From NCBI GenBank assembly GCA_020091685.1, contig CM034595.1:8021132-8085131 (forward strand): a stretch of 64,000 nucleotides of DNA, read 5' to 3'. The notes below the pieces were generated by a model. The model had not been told where the DNA came from and did not search any database. It saw only the letters and a program-made list of their open reading frames with translations. Shown piece after piece: positions 11,573-21,501 of the stretch. How positions within the stretch are numbered: position 1 is the stretch's first letter; every line of letters begins with the position of its first letter. The translations under genes were made by a program, and so were the position numbers. The DNA is from Lutjanus erythropterus (taxonomy: Eukaryota; Chordata; Actinopteri; Lutjaniformes; Lutjanidae).

Positions 11573-12934
11573 CTGACTTATAGCAGGCACTTGACTTGAC
11601 TTGCTTGACTTATAGCAGGCACTTGACTTGCTTGACTTGTTTTATAGCAGGGACTTAACTTGCTTGACTTGTAGCATGGACTTGACTTGACTTGCTTGAC
11701 TTGTAGCATGGACTTGACTTGACTTGCTTGACTTGTAGCAGGGACTTGACTTGCTTGACTTGTAGCAAGGACTTGACTTGCTTGACTTATAGCAGGGATT
11801 TGATTTGACTTGTTTTATAGCATGGACTTGACTTGACTTGCTTGACTTATAGCAGGGACTTGACTTGACTTGCTTGACTTATAGCAGGCACTTGATTTGA
11901 CTTGTTTTATAGTATGGACTTGACTTGACTTGCTTGACTTATAGCAGGCACTTGACTTGACTTGCTTGACTTATAGCAGGCACTTGACTTGCTCGACTTG
12001 TAGCATGGACTTGACTTGCTTGACTTGTAGCATGGACTTGACTTGATTTGCTTGACTTGTAGCAGGAACTTGATTTGACTTGGTTTAGAGAAGGGACTTG
12101 ACCTTACTTAGCTTATAGCAGGGACTTGGCTTGGTTTATGACAGGGACTTGACTTATAGCAGGGACATGACTTGACCTGTTTGACGTATAGCGGACACTT
12201 TACTTGCTTGACTTATAGCAGGGACTTGACTTGGTTTATAGCAGGGACTTTGATTTGACTTGCTTGACTTGTGGCATGGACTTGACCTGACTTGCTTGAC
12301 TTATAGCAGGGACTTGACTTACTTGACTTGTAGCATGGACTTGACTTGACTTGCTTGACGTATAGCAGGGACTTGACTTGCTTGACTTGTAGCATGGACT
12401 TGACTTGACTTGCTTGACTTATAGCAGGGACTTGACTTGCTTGACTTGTAGCATGGACTTGACTTGACTTGCTTGACTTATATCAGGCACTTGACTTGTA
12501 GCATGGACTTGACTTGCTTGACTTGTAGCAGGGACTTGACTTGTTTGACTTGTAGCAGGCACTTGACTTGCTTGTCTTATAGCAGGCACTTGACTTGCTT
12601 GACTTATTGCAGGGAGTTGACTTGACTTGCTTGACTTGTAGCATGGACTTGACCTGTTTGACTTCTAGCAGGCACTGGACTTACTTGATGTTTTGCAGGG
12701 ACTTGACTTGCTTGACTTGAAGCATGGATTTGACTTGACTTGTTTGCCTTAATAGCAGGCACTTGTCTTGACCTGGACTTGATTTGACTTGCAGCAGGGA
12801 CTTAATTTGACTTAGTTTATAGCAGAGACTTGACTTGACGTGTTTGACTCATAGCAAAGATTTGACTTGCTTTGCTTGGTTTACAGCAGGGACTTGAATT
12901 GCTTGACTTAAGGCAGGAACTTGACTTGACTTGC
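11573..12934 (+). repeat. 1.36 kb minisatellite built from ACTTG pentamers
   Basis: About 45 units of two main lengths make up the array. A 27-bp unit reads ACTTGACTTGCTTGACTT and then GTAGCATGG. A 32-bp unit has one extra ACTTG pentamer and ends TATAGCAGG. The units therefore combine a pentamer ladder with a TAGCAKGG spacer, and neighbouring units share variants (runs of GTAGCATGG, runs of TATAGCAGGC), as expected from local duplication. Edges decay into GGTTTATAGCAGG forms after about 12060 and again after 12740. Open frames on either strand come from the periodicity and are not genes. Confidence 0.95.
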
Positions 12935-13289
12935 TGAACTGCCAAAGGTCCTGAGCTTTCTAAAGCTACAGAAGATAACACATCTGAGCAACATGACCTG
13001 CAGAAAAGTTAGATTCATTGTTAAGTTCAAGAGAAAAGACAGCCAGACTCTTTGTGGAAACCAAGTCCAGACTGTTGATTAAATTATCTTTCTTAGCAGT
13101 CCTCCAGATCCAACATGTTGGCACCATCACTGGACACACACTGAAATTTCTCTGAAGTCCAAGTAAAAACTTCTGATTATGCCAGTTGGACTCTCCCTGG
13201 AGCATTTGAAAAGAGAGAAAGATGTTTGTGTTTTAAACGCTCCAAACTAAAGTTCATGTGCAGTTCTCCTCTTTTTAAGACAGCAGGCT
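12935..13289. other. Minisatellite flank, nothing recognised
   Basis: Unique-looking DNA with no element border. A minus-strand open frame (12966-13205) lacks protein-like features. Confidence 0.35.
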
Positions 13290-13800
13290 GTTGGCCAGAT
13301 TTCACTATGTACCATCTCAAATCCTTTCTGACTTGCTTCTGCTTCTTCCGCTATGACTGAGGCAGCGTACATGCCATCTGTCTTGCTTGGCTGTTTTTTA
13401 TGTCATGTTGCTGTACAGACCCTAAACAGAGCTGTGACTCCAATCTGTTCTCCTCCCCAGCTCCTACAACACTGACGTTTTGTCAAACCCACCGCCGTCT
13501 CAATAGATGTGCAAAAGGTGCCCTTTGGCATCTGAGACGTGCCAGCTTTTCAGCGGACTCTAATGTTAACCCACCCACAGCAATATTACACGTCCACAGT
13601 TACTGCTCTGGCCCTGTGTTGACCCTAATGCTGCCCCACCAGAGGCAATAATGGACACTTTGAGCTTTGTGATTCCTGTTGGAGAGCCGAGGCATGACAC
13701 ACATTTTCTGCCCAAATAAGAGATTCAGTGGGAGGACCCGCTGCCTGGAGGCATACCACTGTAAATTACACTTTTAAGATTTCCTTTTTATGATGTTCCA
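13290..13800. promoter_or_regulatory. Unique, GC-richer island (candidate conserved non-coding DNA)
   Basis: A complex, repeat-free block with a balanced composition, unlike the flanks. It carries short palindromes and a CAATAGATGTGCAAAAGGTG segment. No frame with a splice border is convincing. I flag it only because it stands out by composition. Confidence 0.3.
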
Positions 13801-14714
13801 TTTTATGAGGGAAACACAAGAGTCTTCTTCTTATTTTACAATTTAACAATGCGATGGGTTTATGTAATGGCCATCAGCTTTAATCAGTTCAACTTTGTGT
13901 CTGAGAAAACATAATTTCTTTCAGTTTAGATTTAACTTTTTCAACATTTTTCAGTCCAGGGACCCCTCAGCTTCCCACAGCAGGGACTCTCTACCACATA
14001 TACTGCATTGAATATTTTTGGGTCCTCTCTTGTTTCAGTTTAACCAGCCCTATACACACACTATGCAAGTTGCACAGGGCCCTGCAAGGAATGCAGGGGT
14101 CCCACCTCCCCCTCATGTCAAAGCAGGTGTCAGTGTTTACAACTTTGGTGAGAGGATGAAGCCGAACTAAAGACAAAATATCATAGAGTGTGAACAGTAA
14201 TCAGGGAAACTTGTGTTTCCTCCTCTACAAGTTTGATATCATTTATTCACACTGATGTTAAGTTGATGCTCCTCCCTCTGTCTGTCTGTCTGATGTTAGC
14301 TGTGCTGCAGTCTGTCTGTCTGTGTCCTGCTTACAGACACATCCAGGGCTGCTCTGTGACTTTGTGTCTGACAGAAGTGAGAATGAAACGTGTGGCAAAT
14401 GGTTTACATGACTCTCTGGTCAGTTTGGAGGGCTCCTTAACAGAATTTTGCTTAGGGCCCCATGGAGGTCAGGACCGGCTCTGCCCATAGCTGCTAAGTT
14501 AGCATCAGTTGCAGCATAGCTAATGTTCGGTGCCTTAGACTAACCCTCTGCACTTTTGAAGGTGGTATCTGACGTGGAGGGGATGTCAGAGTCTGTTGCC
14601 TGTCAAGTTTCAAAACAATTTAATGTGGCCAACAAGACTTTGTGAATGCAAAGTGAATTGAATGATTTTGTTTTTTTGTTTTGTTTTGTTTTGCTTTGAT
14701 TCATCTTTGCTTAT
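13801..14714. other. Intergenic stretch with short (TCTG)n and (TTTTG)n runs
   Basis: TCTGTCTGTCTGTCTG lies at 14277-14292, and a TTTTGTTTTG run at 14664-14696. The segment 14020-14470 is GC-richer, but no exon could be supported. Confidence 0.4.
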
Positions 14715-15083
14715 AATCTGCAAATATACGATTCATATCTGCAGTACACCTTTTTATAGATCATTTAAAATGTGTATATTGTTTCACTGATTTAAGAAAA
14801 GAGCTTTTTAATTCTGCCTAAATTCTGCCTTATTTTATCTCAGTTAGGAAGTAGGCTAAGATGTTCTATGTAGTTATTCAGAGAGAGAAGAGAAAATAAA
14901 ACAGTGAGTCAAGGTAATAGAGGGTAATGCAGAAATGGTAGTAACAATGGTCATTTATGCACAAGTGAATGCTTCCAAAAATTTATTGATAAGGCTTTTT
15001 GTGAATTGGGTCACAACAGTTTCTCATTTTTAAAAACTGGGTCCCCAGGAAGAAAGCAAAAAAAAAAAAGTTGGGGAAACACT
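14715..15083 (+). mobile_element. hAT-type MITE fragment (family K, right part)
   Basis: The right portion matches the element at 60631-61073: shared TTTATGCACAA, TTTATTGATAAGG, a GGGTCaC/GGGCCA block, TTTTTAAAAACTGGGTCCCC and the terminal AGTTGGGGAAACACTG. The left terminus is not recognisable, so this copy is truncated or heavily decayed. It is non-coding. Confidence 0.7.
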
Positions 15084-15254
15084 GTGTATGCTTTAAAACC
15101 TATTTAAAAAAAAAAAAAAAAACTTTCCAAAAATTATCAAACATCATTTTTTTAGATTTAGAATCTTCTCAGACAGATTTTCAGCATTTACTCAGCTTAA
15201 GCTGATTTGTCATGACTTATCTTAACATATATTTAGACATAAAGGCTTTTTTTT

Positions 15255-15405
15255 TTTACTTCCACAAAATGCATGCTGGGAAGTCTACCAATATGCTGCA
15301 TCTATACTCTACAAATATATGTTAAGAAAGAAAAGCATTTTTATGGTCACCATAACACTGCAACTCTTGTTGTTAATGTGTTTTTCTTATGTTAAGTAAC
15401 ACATA
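15255..15405 (+). repeat. Dispersed unclassified repeat C, copy 1
   Basis: It matches 24485-24715 in order: CTGGGAAGTCTaCcAATATGCTG, a CTCTaCAAATAtATGTT block, and CACTGCAACTCTTGT followed by TGTGTTTTTcTTATGTTA. It has no terminal repeats and no coding frame. Confidence 0.65.
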
Positions 15406-15736
15406 TGGATGGATGGATGAATTGGGCTTTGCAGTATTTGTATTTGTGATGTATTTGATACAGGACGAGTATTTAAATTTTTGAATATGATATCGATGAT
15501 AATGTTCTATAATAATTTATAAAGACTAATGGAACGTAACACATTCTCCACAGAGAGACAGAGAGAAAAGTAAATATCCCAAAGCAGGACCAAGACAGAC
15601 AACAACAGAGTATGTACATATGTGCATGTAGCATGTATAGACAATATAATCTGTGCAGCAGCTACAGCCCACAAACACATATATTAAAGAAAAGGAGAGA
15701 CTGCACAGCCAACACAGTGGTTGTTGAAGTTCTCAC

Positions 15737-15927
15737 CTGAGCAGAGAGTTACCACAGTCAGTGAGTTTGGTGAACGGCATTTTCACAGCTTTGTGCACCG
15801 TGAAGTCCTCCACAATCTGCTCCAGGTTCAGCTTCTCTGCTCCTTCATTATATAACCAGTCCACTCAGCCTCACCGGTACCACCGCACTCCACAGAGTTT
15901 TCAAAAAGTTTGGAGCTGAATGAGGCT
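15737..15927 (-). CDS. Candidate coding exon (minus strand), unknown protein
   Basis: Read on the minus strand, the segment is bordered by an acceptor-like CTAAATTTGACTGCAG (just above 15927) and a strong donor CTCAG|GTGAGAAC (15736-15731). The last 35 codons read AEKLNLEQIVEDFTVHKAVK and then MPFTKLTDCGNSLLR. The codon choice is GC3-rich and the composition protein-like, unlike the surrounding AT-rich DNA. The first part of the exon is open in a different frame (containing FENSVECGGTGEAEWTGYIM). It is therefore either a broken exon, a retained piece of a gene-derived repeat, or two frames of which one is chance. I do not recognise the family, and no neighbouring exon could be joined to it. 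Confidence 0.35.
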
Positions 15928-16639
15928 CTGCAGTCAAATTTAGAAAAGTGCTATATACATGAAAGTCCAGTTACAGTTTACCATCAGGGATTATCAGAAA
16001 GTAGAGGTTCCTCAATGAGAAGAACCCAGTATTTTTACATGCAGCATACCTGTATTGTGGGTGTGCGTGATGCATTAGTGTTTCAGTCATTAATTTAGTT
16101 AATTAAGTGACTAATTAAGTAACCTTTTCTTAAACCTATGCTGTGTTACAGTAATAGTTACCTTAACCATAAACCATAATGATATCATCCTTGACCAGCT
16201 GCTGATTTGTCTCCTTTCTTCTGTTTCATCCACATGGTTTATCAGGACTTTTTCATGGGGCTCTAAAAAGTAGACAAAAAAACAACAACAACAACTTTAT
16301 AACAAAAGCAAATGTAATTTGCTACTACCTCCACCCCTGCCAACAACCTCTGTGCAGTAAGAACACTGCAAATAAACACAGGCAGCAGTGACATTTCCCT
16401 CAAAATGTATTTGGCAAACAGTATTAGTGGTTTATACTGTCCATTAAATTTATAGGACACTGGGCTACTACACAAACACACGTATTCAGAGAGAACAAAG
16501 TATGCATACTCAACATTTTCTGCTTTTTTCTTGTTTGTCTGTAAAACAAGCCTTTTTTCTGTACTTTTTGTCAGTGGGCCATTTTCAGTTTCTGAGAGCA
16601 GCTAGTCCACATCCCCCCTTTGTACAAAACTGAAGCCTA
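15928..16639. other. Intergenic stretch, nothing recognised
   Basis: A short (AAC)n lies at 16283-16296, and a TTAATTTAGTTAATTAAG-like run at 16090-16117. No coding frame is credible. Confidence 0.4.
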
Positions 16640-17160
16640 AGTATCCCAGATACAAGTGCTGCCATCTTGCTCCAGTGACATCACGTCATTCGGAGCCAGA
16701 GTCTGTGCAGTCCCACCTGTACAATCAATGGTGAACAGGGCTCAGCTGTCAATCATGACATTATACCTGCTTTTCACACAGAGCATTGGTCGCAAGTACA
16801 AGCTTAATCTAACTGATATGTCCGTTTATTGTTAGGCAGCACCCCCTAGTGGGCGTAGTAAGCATGACAGAGGAAGTATAAGGAGTGAGACAGTCCACAT
16901 TTGGAGGAGGTGGGGTGGATGGATGGATTAAAGAAGCACAGAACTTACATTCAGGAGAGCAGGGTTTGAGTCCTGTGTGGAACAAAAGGGAAATATAAAG
17001 TTATCCTAAGTTTTGAGTAACTTAAAATTTCGTTATGGAAGTGACGTCCATCGCTTCACTTCTGCTGCACAAGTAACATCACTTCCATCATGAGACATAG
17101 ATGACTTAGCTATTAACCAAACTGCAACTGTTGTACAGTATAAACCACATGACCTGTGTA
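16640..17160 (+). repeat. Dispersed unclassified repeat D, copy (plus orientation)
   Basis: The copy has the ordered phrases GTGGATGGATGGATTAAAG, GGGTTTGAGTCCTGTGTG, an ATATAAAGTTAT segment, a GTGACGTCC block and TCACTTCCATCATGAGACAT. The same order is seen at 43920-44170 and partly at 41300-41460, and in inverse orientation at 28380-28470, 29440-29720 and 43230-43440. No terminal repeats or frames define a class. The leading 16640-16880 block may be another repeat of the same neighbourhood. Confidence 0.6.
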
Positions 17161-17166
17161 ATGTAG

Positions 17167-17637
17167 TTGAAGGGATAGTTCACTCAAAAATGACAATTGA
17201 GTCATTATCTACTGACCTCATGCTGACTGACTGTCAAGTTTAGTTTTTTAGTCCACAAAACACTACTGGAGTTTCACAGGAAAACAGTGTTGCAGAATCT
17301 CCCAAACGGTGGAACTGAATGGTGACCAGTATTCAAGAAAAAAAACAAAAAAACATGAAATGCGTCTATTTTGCTCATCTGGTAAAGCCGTTCACTTGTG
17401 CAATGTCACACCACATACAACCAGTTCAGATGGGTTGCAGTGGGAGGTGAACGTGGCTCCAAGCTAAGGATCTACAGTGAAGATTCAGGCTAAAACATGG
17501 TGTAAATAATTCAAATCAACGTGGCATGTCGGGGCTTTAGGAGATGAGCAGTATTTATAAAAACTAAACCCGTCCTTCAATCAGCATGAGGGTGATATAA
17601 TGACTGATTGTCATTTTTGGGTGAACTATCCCTTTAA
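17167..17637. mobile_element. TTAA-flanked MITE, family A
   Basis: The left end reads AGGGATAGTTCACTCAAAAATG and the right end is its inverse, CATTTTTGGGTGAACTATCCCT, flanked by TTGA (one change from TTAA, 17167-17170) and TTAA (17634-17637). Subterminal blocks CATTATCTACTgACCTCATG and ACACTACTGGAGTTTCACAGG match the copy at 27402-28008. The interior has no transposase frame, so mobility would depend on an unseen autonomous relative. Confidence 0.85.
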
Positions 17638-17865
17638 GGTCCGGTATGCTTGTCACCACCAATACTCTCCACCAGTAATATATGTATATAAGAATAACTG
17701 ACAATCAACCTATTCTGTTGTTTAGGTATGAGGATGTATTGTTTTTATGTAATCAAATAACTAAATTAAAACCAAACTGATTAGAAAAATTAACACTTGA
17801 ACAAATGTCAGCATGATACGAGCTACCAAAAATGAACTTTTCCTTGAAGTATTAGTTTGGCCCAT

Positions 17866-17998
17866 GTCTCATCTGCTAACACAGAGGAGGCAGGGTTTAA
17901 GACATATACTGCTACCAGACACCAGGGGGCGATCTAGATGTTTTGGCCTCACTTCTGGAGAGCTGTCATGTTGTCCATGTTTACTTACATCAATGAAC
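17866..17998 (+). repeat. Short dispersed repeat with CACCAGGGGGCGAT core
   Basis: The phrase ACCAGGGGGCGATCTAGATG followed by TTTTGGCCTCACTTCTGGAG and GCTGTCATGTTGTCCATG is, to my knowledge, a frequent dispersed sequence in fish genomes. It also contains CCAGGGGGCG, close to the CTCF core motif. The class is unknown and there are no terminal repeats in this copy. Confidence 0.45.
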
Positions 17999-18028
17999 GA
18001 TACCAACACTCCAAACTCATGAAACATG

Positions 18029-18190
18029 GTGGTCAGTGGTTCCACGCTTCAAACTATGACACCATAGACACTCCTCTTGCACCAGTCTTGCATGTGTAGG
18101 GCTCAGCTGTCATGTTAGCAGTAATAAATATGCAATGTAAAGACAAAAAAACTACAGACATAAGTTAACTTACATAATGTAACTTAAATA
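18029..18190 (+). repeat. Dispersed unclassified repeat E, copy 1
   Basis: GGTCAGTGGTTCCACGCTTC and AAACTATGACACC match GGTCAGTGGCCCTACGCCTC and AAACTATGAGACC at 27175-27210. A downstream CATGTTAGCAnTAgcAAAT block is shared too. Inverse copies lie at 28888-28988 and perhaps 18448-18545. Confidence 0.6.
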
Positions 18191-18900
18191 TTTGTAAAAC
18201 CCACAGACAAGACATAAAGGGCGACCAATAGGAAAAAAAAAGTCAAAATATGGAGATAAGGAGTTTGCGCCTGACAGCAACATCATGTTAGTTATGTGTG
18301 TTACATATGTTAAAAGGAATTCAACATTGACTTTTTGTTTCAGATGGGACGTGAGCCCCAGTCTTCCAGGTAAAAGTATTTGTTCATCCATCTATCCACC
18401 CCACCTCGTCCATACAGTCAGTCTTTCTCATTCTAGTAACTTGACTCCAACAACACATCAAAACATAACACTGGAGGGACACCAAGAGGGGTACCTACAG
18501 TGTCACCCATTGATACCAGTGGGCACTGCACATCATGGTTTGGATCCATCCTGGACATGGTTACATTCTCCACCAGCAGAGCATTTTCCCTGCCAGATCA
18601 TGATGACTTGCTCAGATTTTGTTAATTTCACATTAACCGAAACCACATGTACACATAAATAATCCACCCAAATACACCAAATTATTGTCTTTAATTTAGA
18701 GACCAACACTCACACTGTAAGGCTGCCCTGTTTTTTCAGTCGAGCAGTCAGTTTTTTCCTTTGTGTGTGCATTACAGTGACACGAAAACACAGATAGAAG
18801 CTTACAAAATGCACAGAGAGAGCATTTCAATGAGGAATTATAAATAAGCGGAATCATGAATATAGTTTTATCTATCGCACTGACTTTTTAAAAAACTCCA
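18191..18900. other. Mixed stretch with repeat E/D debris
   Basis: At 18448-18545 the text CATCAAAACATAACACTGGA and GGTACCTACAGTG resembles the inverse copy of repeat E at 28888. TCCATCTATCCACCCCACCT at 18389 resembles repeat D. No gene is seen. Confidence 0.4.
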
Positions 18901-20295
18901 GGTGACAGCATGTGCTGGTGGTTAACCAATCTGAGAAGGCAAAACCACTGGTTGGTAAAAAAAAAGTTCCAGCGTTCCCTTTTAAGAGTCACTAAATCAC
19001 CACAAAGAACAAAACTAACTATGATGGATGAGGAGAAGAGGAGTGCAGGTGAGCCAGAACCACAATGCAGCACTGCAGAGCGCACAGGACAGGTGATGCT
19101 TGTTTGTTTACTTGCGCCTGTTTTTGCCACTGACAGCCTCAGACTTATTCTGAGCGTCTGATAACATTATGGAATGGATTGCAACAGTGAGAGAGCTTTT
19201 TAAAGAGTATCATCTACTCTGTTTTAGTTGAAGTAATCCCTTAATTCACAGCATGAAGGAGTGTGCAGGAGTGTGCAGGTGCATGTGATGCAGGGCAGCA
19301 GCTGCTGCAACCTCAGGACAGAAGCTCTGTAGGTCAACTTATTTTATAACTGAACTACAGGCTGATGCTCACTTTTACTTTCTCTTAGTGTGTGAAAATC
19401 TACTGTTTTCACATCACAGATGACGAAGAAAGGCATTAAAATTTGGGTTGTAAACCATACTCATGTATGCTCATATATGAATTTAGGTCTACGGTTTATC
19501 TGCATTTCTACTGTAATAACTTTCTGATTTTGATGTACAGTTTGAAAATTTATTGAGTGTTATATAAAATGATTAAAATGCTGATTGAGTATAAATTTAG
19601 ATATGTGTACACCTCCACAGTGGCATAATGACAACGCTGAATAACCTCAGAAACTAAGCAATGTGACCAGCTCTGAATATTTGACTGTGCACTGTTTACC
19701 TTTCCCATATTGGAAGAAGAAACAGACTTTATTTGCCAGCAGAGAGCTGAACAACATTCAGGCAATCAGCCCTTCACAGGAAGAAGACAGACACCATGGC
19801 AACGGCAGAAAGTTTGAGAAGTTGCGAGCTGGGAGCAGCAGCGGCGGCAGCAGCAGCAGTGCTTGTGTTGAGTCGTTGGACTGGAACAGATATACGTTAA
19901 TTGGAAGTAAATCTGACAGCTCTGGGGGAGAAATGAGGTACGGCAAAGAGAGGGGGGAAGCAACACCATCAGCAGACACCTAGACCCAGGAATGCATTAA
20001 GCAGTAAGCTCCCAGATCTGAAGAGGGTACTTCAAACATCTTGTCCTCATTATGTATTTATTGTTTGTATTATAGCCTGTATTTCTCCCCACTTTGTACA
20101 TCAAGTCTGAGGAAGAGGCAGGGGGTGCACCCAAGGTCTGCATTCACAATTATTTCCAGGGAGGTTTTTGTTTTGTGAAAAAATAGTTATGAAGTTATGT
20201 TGTTTGGCTTAACTTTGAACTTCACAGACGGATGGTGATTCTAATCAGGAGCAAACGGAATATGATGCTTTCAGACAGGAGAGGGACAGGAGCAG
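18901..20295. other. Intergenic stretch with weak open frames
   Basis: An open frame at 19663-19983 (plus) includes a Ser-rich SSSGGSSSS segment from a (GCA)n-like stretch near 19840-19860. It has no splice border or recognisable domain, so I do not call it a gene. Otherwise nothing is recognised. Confidence 0.35.
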
Positions 20296-20326
20296 GGTGG
20301 TGGTGGTGGTGGTGGTGGTGGTGGGT
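20296..20326 (+). repeat. (GGT)n microsatellite
   Basis: Nine or so GGT units are followed by GGGTGGG. On the minus strand this gives a His run in an open frame, which is a by-product of the repeat. Confidence 0.95.
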
Positions 20327-20828
20327 GGGATGGGGATGGAGGCTGGAGCAGGGGGACGCTGGCGAATGAAAGGGATGCTTTAGAGTTTTCAGGTCAGGCT
20401 GGGTGTTTTTGAAGCTGACAGCTTCCCCTGCCATCTGAAAGAGCACGGTGGGAAGTCAGGGGAAAAATATGGGCTATGAAAGAGGGAGAGGGGCCCACAT
20501 TGAAGCCTGCTGCCAGGGAAGCTGAGATAAAAGCACTGGCAGATAATACAGGAATATTAGAGGTGTGTGTATCTCATTGAAGGAGGAGGACTATAAAGCA
20601 CCTTTCAGTTAATAACTAGTTCTAAAGGCAGCAGTGATTATCTCTCAACAACTTTGGTGGAGAAGGAAACAGATAAACAGATCAGTCTAGACAGATTCTC
20701 TTCTGTTAAAGGATTGGTTAGCATGATACTTCAGTAACAAAACTGTAAGTTTGATGCTCTACTCAGTGCTCATGTTCATTGCATCACACAAATCAACACA
20801 CACTCTGATTATTTTGCTATTCTTGCAG
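20327..20828. other. Intergenic stretch, purine-rich, nothing recognised
   Basis: The region is rich in GGGA and GAGG. No element ends or credible frame are visible. Confidence 0.35.
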
Positions 20829-20882
20829 CCTCACCAGAAGTGAAGCAAAGGGTGGAGCAAGAAGAAAAGTCTCTACCATCTT
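20829..20882 (+). CDS. Candidate 54-bp internal exon, unknown protein
   Basis: The segment lies between a good acceptor, ATTTTGCTATTCTTGCAG (ends 20828), and a consensus donor, GTGAGTCA (from 20883). In phase 2 it is open as SPEVKQRVEQEEKSLPS. The other two frames carry stops or are less protein-like. Length and borders fit a short internal exon, but this size is also easily produced by chance in 64 kb, and no partner exon was found. The family is not recognised. Confidence 0.25.
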
Positions 20883-21068
20883 GTGAGTCAAGAGTTCCTC
20901 TTCTTTAGCCCTGATGTAACATCCCAGTCTCACACCAAAGTGTGTAATTGACCCTTCGATCCACTAGAGGATTAGCACTGACAATTTTCTGAGGGCATGA
21001 AGGCCAAATGCCACAGCAGCAAGGCCATCAAATAAATGTTTTAGGTCCATGGAAATAATGAATTTAAC

Positions 21069-21245
21069 TTAAAGGTAGAGTCAGAAGTATTTATCCGAGC
21101 TGGTCGTGAATGCATCAGGACATCAAACACAAACATTTTGGGTTGGAGAAACATCCCAAACACAGCACAACAATTAGAGAAAATAAGGAAAACGGGCAGA
21201 GGGCAATATTGATGAATATACTGTTTTTTGTTTTTTTTTAACTTT
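21069..21245 (+). mobile_element. TTAA-type MITE family B, truncated copy
   Basis: It starts at TTAA (21069-21072) with AAGGTAGAGTCAGAAGTATT. It matches the complete copies at 21253 and 23655 through GCATCAGGACATCAAA, AGCACAACAATTAGAGAAAA and GGCAGAGGGCAATA. It then breaks off in an A/T-rich run, directly in front of a second copy. Confidence 0.75.
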
Positions 21246-21252
21246 TATTTTG

Positions 21253-21501
21253 TTAAAAGGCAGAATCAGTAGAATTTGTCCGCGCTGTCCATAAACACAC
21301 CACAAAGGTACCAGGACGTCAAATACCTCCATTTTTGTTTGGTCCCGTGCATCCTGAGCACAGCAACATAATAAAATGAGGAAATACAGGCAGAGGGCAA
21401 AGCCATCACCACACACCTCTAGTGGGTCATAAGTAAGAACTGAAAGGGATTATACAGTACATACTTTATTTAGTGAAAATGTTGCAGATTATACCTTCAA
21501 G
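21253..21501 (+). mobile_element. TTAA-type MITE family B, near-complete copy
   Basis: The copy starts at TTAA (21253-21256) with AAGGCAGAATCAGTAGAATT and ends ATGTTGCAGATTATACCTT followed by CAA, a one-base departure from TTAA. The ends are imperfect inverted repeats. Interior phrases (GGGTCATAAGTAAGAACTGA and GATTATACAGTACATACTTT) match the copy at 23655-23895. It is non-coding. Confidence 0.8.

Noticed and set aside
12213-12395. Periodic open frame in the minisatellite (minus strand)
   Set aside because: A direct by-product of the ACTTG repeat.
18344-18371. Tiny exon-like segment between TTTGTTTCAG and GTAAAAG
   Set aside because: At about 26 bp with no phase support, borders of this quality are expected by chance in 64 kb.
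19663-19983. Plus-strand frame with a Ser/Gly-rich segment
   Set aside because: The Ser run comes from a GCA-type simple sequence; no splice or domain evidence.
20222-20446. Histidine-rich open frame on the minus strand
   Set aside because: The His run is the (GGT)n microsatellite read backwards; no other support.
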